Origin: Ampelocalamus luodianensis
Lineage: Eukaryota > Streptophyta > Magnoliopsida > Poales > Poaceae
Direction: 5' to 3'
Length of the DNA: 64,000 bases
Assembly (NCBI GenBank): GCA_036346255.1
Contig: CM070617.1
Coordinates: 62,001-126,000, forward strand
Shown in pieces: positions 10,755 through 24,108 of this stretch. The position numbers and the translations under genes were made by a program. Within the stretch, counting starts at the first letter, position 1, and each line of letters starts with the position of its first letter. Below the pieces are notes generated by a model that saw nothing but the letters and a program-made list of their open reading frames with translations, was not told the DNA's origin and did not search any database.

Positions 10755-13700
10755 TGTAACATCCCTAATTTGCTTAGTTTTTTTAAAATTTTCAAAGTTT
10801 TAAAAGTAACCATTTAGTTTAAGTTGCAAAAGCTTAAATCTGAAATTTAGAAATCAAAAACCTTTTAAACTGAGTTAATCCAACTTCAATTAAACCAAAA
10901 AGTTAGTTTAATTGAGTTCTCCTGGATTTTATATGGATTTTAAGCCTTTATTGCTTTTTCTGGATTTTAATTTGGTTTTTCCTTTTGTTTGAAGCCAAAA
11001 TCTATTTTGTTTGCAAAATTAAAAACTAAAGTATAGCTAAAAGTATTTTTATTAAGTTCCATATAATTCAAGGATCTTCTGTGAATTTTCCTAGAATTTT
11101 TGGACTGCTTTAGCTATTTTCTAAAAAGGGTTTTCGTTTTCTCGTATTTCTAAAATAAAAAATGCTTGAAAAATCCTTTTTCAGTTTTGGGCTGAAATCC
11201 CTCTCTCGGCCCACTTCCTCGGCCCGCTTCCCGCGCGCGCGCCGCGCCCCTCCCCTCGGGCACCGTCCGATCGAAATCGGACAGCTCAAACTCCGCCACG
11301 CCCTCCTCCTTTGCCGACCGTCTGATCGGAATAGGACGGCCCCCGCTTGTCGTCCTCCTCTGGACCCCCCTTCTTCCTCGCGCGTCCGTGCACAGCACCG
11401 CGTCACAATCCCCGCCGGTCCGCCTCCTCCCTCGCCTAGCCCTAGCCCTCGCTGTGGCGCTGCCCTCTCGCCTCCACCGCACTGTGCGCCTCTTTCCCCT
11501 TTTCCCCGCTTCTTTCGCCGACGCTGCCGTCCGCCATTAGTGGCCGCCGACACCTTTTCCCCTTCCTCCTCCTCCGGGCCTCGTCCCTATTTAAGCGAGC
11601 CCATTGCGCCTCCTCTCCTCTCTTTTCCCACTTCCCTTCCTCTCTTCCCAGAGCTCGCCACATTTGGAGTTTCGCGCCGGCTGTCGAGCCGTTCGCCGCA
11701 CCCGCCGCCGCCACCGTCAAGCCTTCTTCGCCAGTTCCGACCTCACCTTCGGGATCGCCGCGTCGGGGCACCTGTGCTCGCCTCCCGACCGAAGCCCTCT
11801 GAGAGTCGCCGCGTTCACCCGCCGCCGCCGCCTTCTCCCCTCGCCGCCGGCCTCTCCGTTGCTCCCCGCCGACGAGACCGTGAGCACCGTGAGCTCCTCT
11901 TCGCGTCCGTGCCCTCGCCGCCGGTCGCCGCCCAGCCGTTCGCCGGCGACCATCGGGCCCCGAGTGCCGCCGGCTCGGGTGCCGATGTGGCCACCACCTG
12001 GCGCTACGTACGCGCCACCTCAGCGCCTTGAGACCGCGTGGCTGCCACCTCCGCAGCCGCGTGTGCGCACGTGTGGGCACTGGCGTGGCCGAACCATGTG
12101 GCGCCCAGTCAGCGCCACCGAGGCGCCCCGTCAGCCGTCTTGCCTACGTGGCAACCACGTGGCCGCTGACGTGGCAATTTCTTTTATTTTCCCGTTGAAA
12201 AATAATTCGGTCGGAAAATTAAAACCCCTCATTGACGTCAGCTGGCGCAATAATTCAAATTTCCTTTAGAAAAATAAATCAGAAAATCCCCAAATCCTTC
12301 ATTTCATGTGTTTTCCAACTTCGGAAGGCCATAACTTCTTCATTCGAACTCCGATTCGAGTGATTCAAATTTCTAAATTCATCTAAAATCCTCCTCTTGC
12401 TATTAGTGCTAGTTGGTATTTATTTGGATTTGTTTTATTTATTTTGCTCTTTTCGCACGTGTAGAAATCGGCTTTTCGGAAGATTTCTCGGACCCGACGA
12501 CCGAATCATCTCAACTCTTCAACGAAGGCAAGTTATAGACCTTTGACCATATTGAACCCATCTTTATAAAACTATATTGTTTTATATAAACATGCATTGC
12601 TAGTTTATATATTAAATTGTTTCGGGAGTAGATAATTGCCTAATTGATGTATGCCTCCTTGATAAATTGCAAATGACATGTACCCTTGAATGACATGAAT
12701 CCTTGGACACCTTAGGAGGGTTTATACTAGTTTGATATTGATAAATTACCAACATGGGTATTGTATTATGCTTAGCCATGCTATAGTTGTACGTCGGGAC
12801 TCATGATCATATGCTCGTATGAATAAACTTGACTAAATGAATTATGGAATCGTGGCGCGGCCACTGTTGTTAAAAGATGTTGTGCCAAGGCTAAGGTGGT
12901 CTTCGGTCGGGTTGAACCAAAAATATTTTATGCTCGGGCGAGTGGATGGTAGCGAGTGTGGGTGCCGTAACGCACATTGGGATGTGGATTAGTCTCACCT
13001 GAGCAGCCAACTAAGGACTTAACCTTGAACCATTGATCTGTGTCACATCGTGCAACCACATGTCCAGGATGGGGTGGACCTGGCCTAATAATTTGCAATG
13101 AGCTGGCTAAGTTCTGTTGTGGTGGAGCGTGCTGATTCGCTGGCGCAAGAGGGGGCACGAATCTAGCGGGTGTGAAGCACGTTACAAGCGAAACCTTAGC
13201 GGACAGCTCTTAGCCAGTTTAAAGCTTTGTAACGGCCTTGTGATAATCTCTTAGTCACACGCCTTCGGAAGCGTGAAATGCCTGACAGTATAAGATGATT
13301 ATCTCTTGTGCGTAAAGCTGTACAACCTCTACAGAGTGTATAAAAACTATTCGAATAGCCGTGTCCTCGGTTATAGACATGCCCGGAGATTTCACGCAAG
13401 GGGTAGATGTTTTCTTTAAAATGGTGGAAATGATGGTTTGGATGGAAAGGTTGGGTTGAAGTCTTGTTGTTTCAAAGAACTGAATTACTTATGTGCTAAT
13501 CTTTTAAATTGTGCTTTTAATCTACTTATTGTATTTACTGTCAATATTGCTTTCCGCAAAATAGCCATAAAGCTATCTCTGTCTAGCCTCGCATGAATAA
13601 TAATTGCATACATTCCCTATGACTTGCTGAGTACATTCAAAGTACTCACGGCTTGCGCCCTGTGTGATTAATCCCCATAGAAGAACCAGAAAACTTGGAG

Positions 13701-14026
13701 TATTATGAAGAGGAGTATCTGGAAGACTTTGCGAACTAGGTCGCGTCCTCCACTCGATTGCCTGTGGGCATGTCGCGTGGCCACCACGGGATATATTGTT
13801 TTCGCTGCAGGATGTATTTTGTTGCTAAGCCCTGTGTGGCGCACTCTGTAAGACTTGACCATAAGGTCTCTTTTGCTACTAAGTAATATTAATTTGTCCG
13901 CTTCATCATTATTTTGTTGTATGGTTGTGATGACATCGATGTTGTAACTGTGCGAGCTAGCTACTGATCTGGGACTAGTTCAGGATGCACAGAGGGTCCT
14001 GGGGTTGTATACCCGCGGTCCCGACA
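10755..14026 (+). repeat. Long LTR (3.3 kb) of a second gypsy element
   Basis: The segment starts TGTAACATCCC, ends CCCGACA, and is followed five bases later by a Met-tRNA primer-binding site. Inside are a GC-rich block (11200-12180), a TATA-like CTATTTAAG at 11587-11595, and the dyad GCTGAGTACATTCAAAGTAC near 13626 that recurs in other long LTRs of this window. Length and termini resemble the RIRE3/RIRE8-like group of rice. It splits the first element's integrase. A related 3' piece occurs at 33712-35213. Confidence 0.8.
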
Positions 14027-14031
14027 AGAGG

Positions 14032-14044
14032 TGGTATCAGAGCC
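14032..14044 (+). other. Primer-binding site of second gypsy element
   Basis: TGGTATCAGAGCC matches the complement of the 3' end of initiator tRNA-Met, five bases after the LTR terminus. Intact, unlike the site at 43413. Confidence 0.9.
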
Positions 14045-14543
14045 ATATCGACTGTAGGACGTAACCTTAGTTAGTATGGTCGTCTAGTCAAAACCTCAAA
14101 ATTTATTTTCTAAATCAAACCAACCAATTAACTTGAATAATTATTCTTCTCTTACCTAATCCTATTCTTTTCTCATCTTATTCTTAGGTTCCTACATCTT
14201 ATCTATTCTGAAAAATGGTTTTCAAATTTAAATTGACCTCTCTTACCTCTGTAATCTCTAAAGGATCGAGCCTTGTTTTGGTCAACCATCCCAAATAAGC
14301 TAAATTAGAAGTGTTCTAATAGGGCTACCCTCCTAGCTATGGTATCGTTTAGTTCGGCCTTAAGGCTTGAGTTTTGTTCCTTCTTGGTAGCTTTCCGGCT
14401 ATCTGTTCTTCGGGTTTAACCAAATAGCCCCAATTAGGTTGCTCTATCTTTCCCCCTTGTCCTCCCTTGTCTTTTTGTGCTTTTCCCTCTTATCTATCGT
14501 GCTTTCTCCCTCTCGTCTATTAAACCTGAAAAGATTTGTGCAT

Positions 14544-15690
14544 ATGGTTCAGACCCGCAACACCGCAAGCCAAGTTGACCTAGTGGATCTCAATACCCCG
14601 CCACCACCACCTCCTCCAGCAGCCACGGCAGATCAAGGTTTGGGTCAGTTCATGGCAGCCCAGGTACAGCTGATGAACTCGATAATGCAGAATATGAACC
14701 AGATGATGACTCAGCAGAGCCAGACCGCTGCTGCCCTTCTCTCAATGATGAACCAGAACAGCCAAACCACTGCCGCAACCCCGCCACCACCACCAGCTTT
14801 CCCTCAGTCAAGGCTGGTAGAATTCTTGAGGACTCATCCACCCACATTCTCTAGCTCCTCTGAGCCGTTGGACGCAGATGACTGGCTGCGCTCAACTGAA
14901 AAGAAGCTTGCCATTACTCGGTGTGATGATCGTGAGAAAGTTCTTTATGCTGCACACCAACTTGAAGGTACCACCGTAGAATGGTGGGAAAACTATTGTG
15001 CCGCCCATGAGAACCACCAGAATATTGGTTGGGCTGAGTTTTCTGAAGCTTTCCGCCATTCCCACATCCCTAATGGAAAGGTGGAAATAAAGAAGAATGA
15101 ATTTCGTGAGCTGAAGTAAGGAAACATGTCTGTGAGTGAATACCTCAATAAGTTCACTCAACTCTCATGATATGCTCAAGAGGACGTCGCCACAGATGAT
15201 GCACGTCAGAAGAGTTTCAAGCGTGGACTCAACCCTAGCTTGAAGGTTCAAGTCATTGACAATGACTATGCAGATTTCCAGCATCTGGTGAACAAGGCTA
15301 TGCTCATAGAAGAGTCTCGTCATGAGCTGGCAGAATCTCATAAGAGGAAGATGATGCAGCATGGTGCTCATCAAGGCCATTCACAGAGAGCCAGGACAAA
15401 TGTGCAGCACCCTACCCGTTTTGCTCCTCCTGTCATGTTCAAGACTCCAGCAACAGCACCCCGCCCGACTACACCAGGATTTCGCAGCCCCAACAACAAC
15501 ATCAACAACCAGCCTCCAAGAAACCCCAATTCTGCCGCAGGAGTCACCTGTTTCATCTGTCAGCAACTGGGGCATTACGCCGTTAACTGCCCGTAGAAGC
15601 AAGGCCCCTCGCCTGTCAGATTCAACCTGGGAGCTACTCCAACCAGAACCCCCATGCCCGGAGCCGAACGTGGAGCACCTCAGACTCCAG
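14544..15690 (+). pseudogene. Gag of the second gypsy element, 3' truncated
   Basis: From MVQTRNTASQ (14544) the frame shows Gln/Met-rich coiled regions, then the retrotransposon gag domain (SEPLDADDWLRSTEKKL, EWWENY, FRHSHIPNG), a stop at 15117-15119 and another at 15168-15170, and the CCHC knuckle CFICQQLGHYAVNC at about 15549-15590. Four codons upstream extension to 14439 are likely leader. The protein is cut at 15690, where it joins the LTR of the first element; protease and pol of this element are missing entirely. Confidence 0.85.
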
Positions 15691-16350
15691 CACCGACTTC
15701 AAACATGCATAACTTTCACATACGGACTTCGTTTGAGGCGCACTAGTACTTGATTGAAAGCTTATTTCGTCCTCTTTACAACGGATCTATAGCCTCACCT
15801 CCAAATTCCTTCTGAGCGCACCACAATCGCTAAAAGAGTCAAAAGCTATTTTTTGAGTCGAACTTGGGCCCATGGGCCTTGTAACCCTAGGCAGTCCGTA
15901 CTTTTCACATGGTTATTATTCACACATGAATAGTACCATTGGTCCTTATTTCACCTCTTCCTCCTATACATAGTGGCTGCTGCCATTAGGGTTTGGCGGA
16001 TTTCGTTTACTTAGTTTCTCCATTGTGAAAACTCTTGTTATTCGCTTGTGTCGACTAGACAAGCCGTAAAGAACCTCTGTGGAATCCCACCTTTTGAACT
16101 CAATTATATATTTGCAATTCAAATTGCTTGTTACTTTTTTCTTGCTTGTTCTTCGATTGCTTGCAGGAATTGATCCTCGTGATCAGGTCAATCGAGTCTC
16201 TGGCACGGTTGATAACGACTTGGTGATTAGTTCAGCGATTGCTTGGTTCGTATGTGCCGCATTCGTAGCTTGGATCGTGAAAGTTGATCATCATCCAATC
16301 GAAATTTATCCTTCTCATCGAAAGATCAGGACAACAACAATGTCGCATCA
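15691..16350 (+). repeat. LTR of gypsy element, right copy
   Basis: Co-linear with 5662-6315 at high identity with scattered substitutions and small indels. It ends GCATCA and is followed by GGTAGTTCTCGCTCAAG, which weakly echoes the primer-binding region after the left copy. Left neighbour is the truncated gag of a different element. Confidence 0.8.
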
Positions 16351-16763
16351 GGTAGTTCTCGCTCAAGACTTACGACCAGACGTGGTTGTAACGACTCCTA
16401 TCCCTCAACTCAACTTTTGACCAGACGTGGTCGAAGAGAAGAAGTCGAAGAAATCTTCCTTTGGGAAGGTTACTTCCAAATTCATGGTTAAGTTTAGGAA
16501 ACGAAGGTATGTAAAAAGACAAAAGTGTAAGAACAACATTTATCTTTTGCTTTCTACAATTTGATGTGTTTTACTTTTTGTAATCTTAGCCTGACTCCTT
16601 CGGCTTCCAAGGACGCTTCTGTTGAGAAGCCCACTACTATGTCTATGGCAATCGAAGCGATGACAGTGGAGGTGGTTGAAGGGTCGTCCACCATCCATGT
16701 GATGGAAGAAGTCGTTGCCGCTGAGGCTACTACGACCACTGAGGTGGTCGCAGAGGCAGAAGC

Positions 16764-18338
16764 TGTTGGTGATATGCCCTAGAGGCAATTATAGAGATAA
16801 TTGTATCACGTCTGTTTTTATGAGTTCTTGAATAAATGTTATTATGTTCCTTAAATGAATCGTTAGTTCTGAAGATCAACGAGTATGTGACTTGTTGGTG
16901 AAACTCTTCGACTTATATGATGTCGTTCTAAAAGTATCCCACAGTCGAATGTCACCGATCGAACACTAGTGACCCTACGACCAGCACATGTATTGATTGA
17001 TGACTATGTTTCACCGGTCATGGATATAGGGATATCGAATCAATAATGTGAACACATGTTAGAGAACATGGGGTTGGATTGACCCACCTTGAGATACTAT
17101 TGAGATTGTTATGATTCTATGTGTCATTAGTTGGTCTCAAGCAATGATGATGTATAATCCTTAGACCTGAGATAAGCATGGTTCCCTACATGTGTAATAG
17201 CACTCTTAGGGGTTGCCAAACGCTACTCGTAACTAGGTAGTTATAAAGGTAGCTTTCGGGCATGCTATGAAACATACGGAGGGATGTGACTGGTCGGATA
17301 TGGGATTTTCCCATCCTAACATAACGGGAGAGATGTCTCTGGGCCCCTCGAAGTAGTCGGATAAAGAAAGTGCATGGACATACCACTAATGGTCGAAGTG
17401 TTCGACTATATAAGGTTATCCGACAACTCGATCGAGAAAGTATTAAACAGTACATGGATGACACATTATCTCACCTGGAGTTCAACGAGATATCGTGAGG
17501 CAAAGGGAGAATACTAGAGTAGGTCACTTAGTTCGATCAGGTCTAGACAAGTTGTATGGTGATACGAGCAAGTCGTAGACTGGTCGAACGAAATCACAGA
17601 GTGATCGAAACCTGGTCGTAAGGAGTTACGAACTGGTCGTGATCGAATGCGAACTGGTTGTATAGAGATAGGACCCGGTTGTAAGTGATGAGGACCTATT
17701 CGTAGATCATATTGCATTAAGGTTCGTCCGATATAATTTGTGTGTATTCGGGAATCGTTATGTCCTGCTAGGTACCGCTACGACTCGTGGTTGGAAAGGG
17801 TTTTCGAGTCACAACCGATTACACACAAACCTAACGGGTCACACACTTAATGGGTTGGAGCAAACAAGTACTCAAACGTGTTCGGATAGGATCCGATACG
17901 GGGCACTATATAAGGAGATGCTTGAGGCTATTGTTGAGAGAGAGACACGTGAGTTGTTTCCACCGAAACCCTAGCCGCCATCTTCTTGAGAGAGCCTTCC
18001 CGTGCGACTTGGTGCTAGCACACCGCGCATCGTTGTTCCTTCTCTCGACGTGTGGATACCGTAGAGGCGCCATCGCGGTCATTTATTTACCGAGAATGAT
18101 CCGTGATCTTCACAAGGCTGCGAAGGTTCTTTGGAGAGACGACCGCTACGAGGACGTTGGACGATCATCTACAACCACTACATCGTAGCGTTCTTCGTCG
18201 GACTAGGCCGCCCGACTCTCTACCGCCGCACTACGCGCCGGTGGTAATGATCCTGCGATCATCTAACTTGCTTGGCATCCTGGTCTACGTGGTAGAATTT
18301 TTGAATTGTTGCTAGCATAGCCTACCCGTATCCCAACA
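16764..18338 (+). mobile_element. Solo LTR with 5-bp target duplication
   Basis: A 1575-bp segment begins TGTTGGTGATATGCCC and ends CCCGTATCCCAACA, giving TGTTGG/CCAACA inverted termini. It is flanked by GAAGC (16759-16763) and GAAGT (18339-18343), a 5-bp duplication with one change. No internal retroelement genes are present, so this is a solo LTR left by LTR-LTR recombination; the start resembles known grass copia LTRs. TATA-like TATATAAGG lies at about 17408 and 17909. It interrupts an exon of the transposon gene. Confidence 0.75.
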
Positions 18339-18892
18339 GAAGTGAAGATGACAGAGGTAGCGACGGAAGTGTCCGGACAAGGTGGTGGTGGAGCATCTGA
18401 CCATTGTGCTGGAGAGGCTTCTATCATCGCAGAAGAAGAGTACCTCAACTTTTTCTCTGAATTCTTTGGTCCTACAACAATTGTGGGGTCTTCTTCATTC
18501 AAATCTCATGATCGAGTCCCTCACCCCAAAGATATTCCTAACAGGGGGAATAGTTTCGATGATGAGCATCTCAAAAAGGTGTGGTGGGATCGAGTCAAAG
18601 AGATTGATGAATTGAAGGATCCCACGAGGGTATTCTCCATGTTTGCTCGAACAAGCATAAATGTAAGTATCTGATGTCAAACATTTACATATGTGGTTTT
18701 TTCTCGCTTCTCATTGTCTTTCATTTTGCAGAAAGCTCTGGAACAAATTGTCACAATCGGTGAATACAATTGACAACTTATTAAGCTACGACAGGAGAAA
18801 GCGGAACTCTGCGAGTAGGCAGAGAGATGGTAAGTCAATGCTACTCGTAGTCGTTTATGTTTCGACCACTTGCACAGTGCTCATGGGAAGTA

Positions 18893-19123
18893 TCATAGAA
18901 AAAACTTATGACTAGATATTGGTCATAGAAGTAATTACGACCAAAGGGTTATCGTAGAAAAACTTACGACTAGGTACTGGTCGTAGAAGTTCTTACGACC
19001 AGAGGGTTGTCATAGAAAAGGTTACAACTAGGTACTGGTCGTAGAAGTACCTAACGACCAGAGGGTTATCGTAGAAAAGCTTACGACTATAGGGTGGTCG
19101 TAGAAGATCTTACGACCACTTGT
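18893..19123. repeat. Intronic array of eight alternating short hairpins
   Basis: Eight dyads of about 24 bp lie in the intron 18830-19155. Two unit types alternate: one with TGGTCGTAGAAG...CTTACGACCA ends and one with TATCGTAGAAAA...CTTACGACTA ends, giving a period near 60 bp. Arms remain complementary in most units despite point changes. Related to the six-unit array at 4745-4915, also intronic. Confidence 0.75.
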
Positions 19124-19721
19124 TTAGTGCTCATGTCTACTCTTAACCTTTGTAGGTTTAAAAGCGACGAAAAGACCTTGGCTGATTCGCTCAACTACAA
19201 GAAAGTCAACACAAAAAAGCTAAGAGAAAAAAAAAGAGGACCTTCTGAAGTAGCTTCAGGAGGCAAACTCTGCGACTCAAAAGTTACAGGAATGAATAAA
19301 CAGTAAGTTTTGAACTTAAGACTGCTTATGACATTGATCTATATCTTTTTAATTCTTATTCATTTTCAGAAAATAGGTCAAAGTGGGCATGCTCCAAACT
19401 GAGGTCCAAGAAAAGACCTTGGTTGTTCACGAAATTTCCCATATCGCCAAAGAAAAAGATTAGGAGATAAAGTTGTGGGAAGAGCGCTACGCAAAAAGCA
19501 ATACTTCCCACGACAATGAAGTCAAGAAGTTGGATTCTGGACTAGCAGCTAAGAAAAACTTTACCTAGGACGAATTTGGTTTCCCAGTCCGTAAGGGTTA
19601 TTTTGTCTAACTAGTCTTACTCTCTTCAGAGCAAGCAGTAGAAATAAAACAATTCCGTGAGGCATCAACTCATAACTAGGAAGAGATGAAGTCAATACAG
19701 GTTAACTTTCAAGATAACATT

Positions 19722-22700
19722 TCTGTGAGGACCCGGGGTATTTAACACGTAATACTTAACCTCCCAATGGTTCTAGTATTACCAATCAAATATCCTAAGC
19801 CTCGATGGACATGTGCTTCCTATAATTGCAGCACATATACATCTTTACAAAATCATGCATCATTTCCATACAACATAGCACGAATCCTCGATTCGTACCA
19901 CCATCAAGTTTTAATTATAAGGTTATAGTTTAACTCTTGCAAAACCTAACCAAGCGTGTCCATAACCTAGGACGAGGCTATTCGAATAGTTCAAAACCCT
20001 GCAGGGGTGTACGAATGTACCCACACTTCAGATCGCCTTTTTGCCAAGTTATTAAACACACTTCCTTAGGTATGCCGGCACGGCTAAGTCCTACCAGACG
20101 CTTTCCAATGGATTGAGCTAATCAAGAGCCGCACATATGGGGGTTATCACCTAGCGGACCACCATCACGGCTCCCACTAAGGAACCATACATAGAGTAGG
20201 ATGCACCGACTCAGCTCAAGCTATTGCGGGTGCTTCCCTCTTTCACTTGTCCCATGTTGCATATAGAAATATACAACCCACCACGCGACTCATTAATTAA
20301 CACCCCCAAAGTACTAAGTCAAGAGCGGTCCCATTTCCCTCTAGTGTGGTTAGCACGCAAAAATGCTTGGATAGTGTGACAAAAGATGTTCGGTCCTTGT
20401 TGACTCGGGCACCGACCATTCACACCCAAAAGCACACCATCATATCGTTGTACCCAAGTCTAAATCATTTTATTTTCAGTTTTAGTTTTTTCAGTTAAAC
20501 ATAGCACAAGATGCTGATCATAAAGCCATAATGAGTTTTGTGTGATCGAGGTTATCGACTAAGTCGACAACCGCCTAATTCTACCGATAGCTAAGCATGA
20601 CTAAGCACATCAACTCGCAACTACTAAGTGACAAGGGCTCATCCAACGAACCTAAAATCACAGCAAGATAATCCTAGACTTAGTAGTAGAAGATCAATAT
20701 TTGCCTACAGATTATGCATCTAATGGGTCAACTAATCGACAATAGCTTAACACAAGATAGCAATGCATACGTAGAATTTGCAAACAACATATTAGACTTT
20801 GAAAATAATAGGAGCAATATGATCAAATGATGCTACATCTGCTTACCTTGCTGAAGAACACAATCTTGTTGCTGAGGATCACTCTTGGGTTCAATAAAAT
20901 CTTCGGAACCTATCGCAAGAACGCAAAAATCTAATAAGAACGAAGAACACCGAAAGAAACTTAAAATCCAAAGTCATCCAAATTCCATGAAATTTACACA
21001 GCAGCAAGGTCATGATTTTAAATGAATATAGCAACAAGAATCATTTCATTTGGACTAAGCATGCAAAAGATATGGCCTAAACCATTTCTTTCAGCCTGAA
21101 AATTCAAATTAAATTAATTTCGGATACTGTTCATGGCACAATTTTATATAAAGTTCTAGAACCTGAAATGTTTATGGTAGGTAGAACATGGCATTCCAAG
21201 AACAGCAAAACTGAATTTACTTCATTTGGAGTTAAAATAAATTACTTATGATTTTTCTAAGTTATGAAACTAGGGCATATCATTTTTCAGAGGCAAAGAC
21301 ATGGACAAAATCTATCCTATATTAAAGTACATTATCATAGGAATTTAACAAATTTTAGTTTGCTAAATTTGGAGCTACAGAAAATTACTTATGCATTTTC
21401 CAAGTTTTAACTGAATTTCTAGACAATATTTAATACCTAGGCAAGTTAATTCAATATACAAATTTTTCTGGTACAGAACAGTGCCTAAATATATTTTTAG
21501 ACCAAAGTTTAGTTAAACAGAAATTTAACACCACTGGAATCGACTAAAATAGAACTAAAATGAATTAGTTATGAATTCTTGAAGTTTAATACATTTTTCA
21601 GTTGATAAATAAATGCTTACCGGAAAGCAAACAAACTAACCAAAAGAAAACGACGAGGACGATCTTGGACCGTAGATCGCGAATCAAACGGCTTAGATCC
21701 AAGGGATGTTCGGACGGTCCGAACAACCCAACAGATCTGAGCCGCAAATCTAAACACGAACGGTAACAAAGGATTAGATCGCCCCGCGAAGATCTAGACC
21801 GTTAGATCTAGATCCGACGGTCCAAGGAGATGGGAGGTTCGGACGGTCCGACCAGTCCAAATGATCTGGACCGTTGATTATAAATCCGACGGTCCACAAT
21901 CATCAAAGCGCAACGCACGCGCTCGGGAGAGTTAAGAAGCTAGGCCCACTGTCAGAGACACAAAAGGCCCGATTTAAGACATCATTAACTACTAAACAAT
22001 GATTAACAATGATTTAAACAATGATTAGTATTAATGATGTCCAAAACGCTACGCACAACGCGAAAGGGGTGTTTTAGGTGGCTGGTCCACATGTAAGCGA
22101 CGGCCACGCACACATAAAGACCGCCATTAATTACTAACCAATTATTAACAATGATTAGCTCATTAATAAGAGGATCTTTGTCTTAATGACAACGCAACAG
22201 GGCAGCGTGCGTCCGACAAAAACCCGAGAGCAAAGTTGACCTCGCCGCTGGCGACTCCGGCTACCGCGACGGCAACTAAGGGCTAAAATGGGTTCGCAAT
22301 AACCTTACGCACCCAACGGAGGTAACCTCGACGGTGGCGATGGCCTAAAACGCCGGCGAGCCGGAGATAAACGACGGTGACCAAAACGACCGAAAACGTA
22401 AACAGCCAAAAAGCTCCGCATTGTCCAAAGAAACGGGTGCCACAGCATCTAAGGACTAATAAGAACCTACCTTAGCCAAGGAGAGCTCCAAAGATGGCCG
22501 GAGAAGCTTTAACGACGGAGGAGCTCGCCGGAGCCGAAGAAGAAGATGATGAAACACGGCCTGAGCAAAAAGGAATACCACAGGGTGGTCCAGAGAGCTT
22601 CATTAAGGCCCACAGCAGGTCCATGAGCAAGTAATTGCCAAATGAAACCACTTACCGAAGCTGAGGAAGAAAGGGGTGATTTTGGCCGAAAAGATCCCAA

Positions 22701-24108
22701 CTTAAAATTAGGTGATTCATGTGAATGAAACCCAAAATTAAGTTAGGGGAAATGATTAGGAGGTTAAGGAGCTCAAAAGGGTACAAAAAGGAGGACGAAA
22801 GAACCATTGGAGCACCAAAGCCACCACAGAGTTCCACGGCCAACAATGGCGGATTTTGGGGATTTTCAGTGGTTTGAGCTCCAAGAACAAGGAAAGAGCT
22901 AGGGGTGTTGTAAAGAGACTCAAGGAAGGGCTTTGAGTGCTTTATAATGCTGGAGAGTTAGGGTTTGGCAAGAACAAGGTCCTAGGGTGAGCTCGGTTCA
23001 TGGGGCTACCATGGACAAAAGAATCAACAGGAGCAGTTGAAGACTATGACTCTGGGGCCGAAAGCCTGGTGCACATTTAATGCACTAAGAGCCGTTGACG
23101 TGTGAGGGGACAAGGCACTGCCCTCTCCCACTCCCTGCCATGGTGCACACACACGCAATCCAGAGGTTGAAGATGATGACCAGGGGCGAGGGCCCACATG
23201 TCAGTGAAAGGGGTTAAAACGGCTCGGTTTAAAAAGGACCAAGGGGTTAGGTTAAGTTTCAAAAGCTGAATCAACCCATCTCAACCCTTGGATTAAAACG
23301 GACGGCCCAGATTTAAATGAGATGATCGGGGGTCCCGACGTTTAAAACAACGCGAGCGGTCCGATCGGAAATGAGCGGCTTAGATTGATTGGGACGTTTG
23401 GTCGGTCTGAACGGCCCAATCAATCTGGACCGTTGAGGCAAAATCCAAAGGTCCATACACACGCGCCACTTAGAACGAGCCTGGGTGCAAATATGACGGT
23501 TGGATTGAGATCCAAGGGTTAAAAATTGCTGGTCCGAACAGCCCAATGAACAGAGACCGCCCGATGGAAATCCAACGGCTCAAATGGACGCACCCTTTTA
23601 AAGCGATCTGGTACGCTAAGTTGGTTTGACCCAACCAAGTGGCTCGAGCCAGGCTTGGGCTCAGCGCGCAAAAAGGGCTACGCACAAGCAGCGTTGGATC
23701 AAGATCCAACGGTTAGTAATCGCTGGTCCGAACGACCCAATGAACTGAGGCCGCCCGATGGAAATCCAACGGCTAGAAATCGAGGCGCGTTAGAAGGGCT
23801 CGGGACCCAGCTAAGATGGTTGGGTGCAACCAAGAAAGGAGGTCGGGCTTGAGTCCGACCCAAACCCAAACAGGAAAATTGACTTAGGGTTTTCAAATAA
23901 GCTAAAAACTTTGAATAATATTTAGAAGTAGCAAACCAACTTCAAAAAATCTGAAATTTTTATAGGAGCTTGCTAACTTTGAGATTGACCTTGTATAAAA
24001 TGTTTAGAGGTTTTCATGCAGTGTATTTTTCTCCAAAAATTTCTCAAGGTGCTGATTTAGGGTTTGACCCAAGGTCAAACTGCTTTGACTGGCCTTTCAA
24101 AATCATTA
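19722..24108 (-). repeat. Reverse-strand long gypsy LTR, 5' truncated
   Basis: On the minus strand the segment ends CGGGTCCTCACA (19722), the same terminus as the LTRs of the 39-52 kb element (TCCTCACA). Its neighbour sequence around 19975-20030 is the complement of 42585-42650, including CTATTCGAATAG. The opposite end should start TGTAACAG but stops at about 24108, so roughly the first few hundred bases are missing. No coding capacity is seen; small ORFs within are LTR noise. The 21650-21900 and 23280-23780 parts contain repeated GGACCGTTGGAT/ATCCAACGG-type phrases. Confidence 0.7.

Larger units (their letters stand above)
16351..19721 (+). pseudogene. Spliced plant transposon gene, right part
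   Basis: Exons with clean borders: to 16506, 16590-16763 (Glu/Val/Ala/Thr-rich, ending VVAEAEA), then after an inserted LTR 18344-18663 (EEYLNFFSEFFGP, VWWDRVKEIDELKDPTRV), about 18733-18829 with in-frame stops, and 19156-19302. The protein is acidic and coiled-coil-like, as in the tail of plant transposase_28-type proteins, and matches the style of 4340-5403. The intron 18830-19155 holds a second hairpin array. Further GT-AG-like pieces to 19721 are heavily decayed. I infer one original gene split by the elements at 5.4-16.35 kb and 16.76-18.34 kb. Confidence 0.45.

Noticed and set aside
11162..12031. 289-residue Pro/Ser-rich open frame and its minus-strand partners
   Set aside because: Lies in the GC-rich block of the 3.3-kb LTR; composition-driven and open on both strands.
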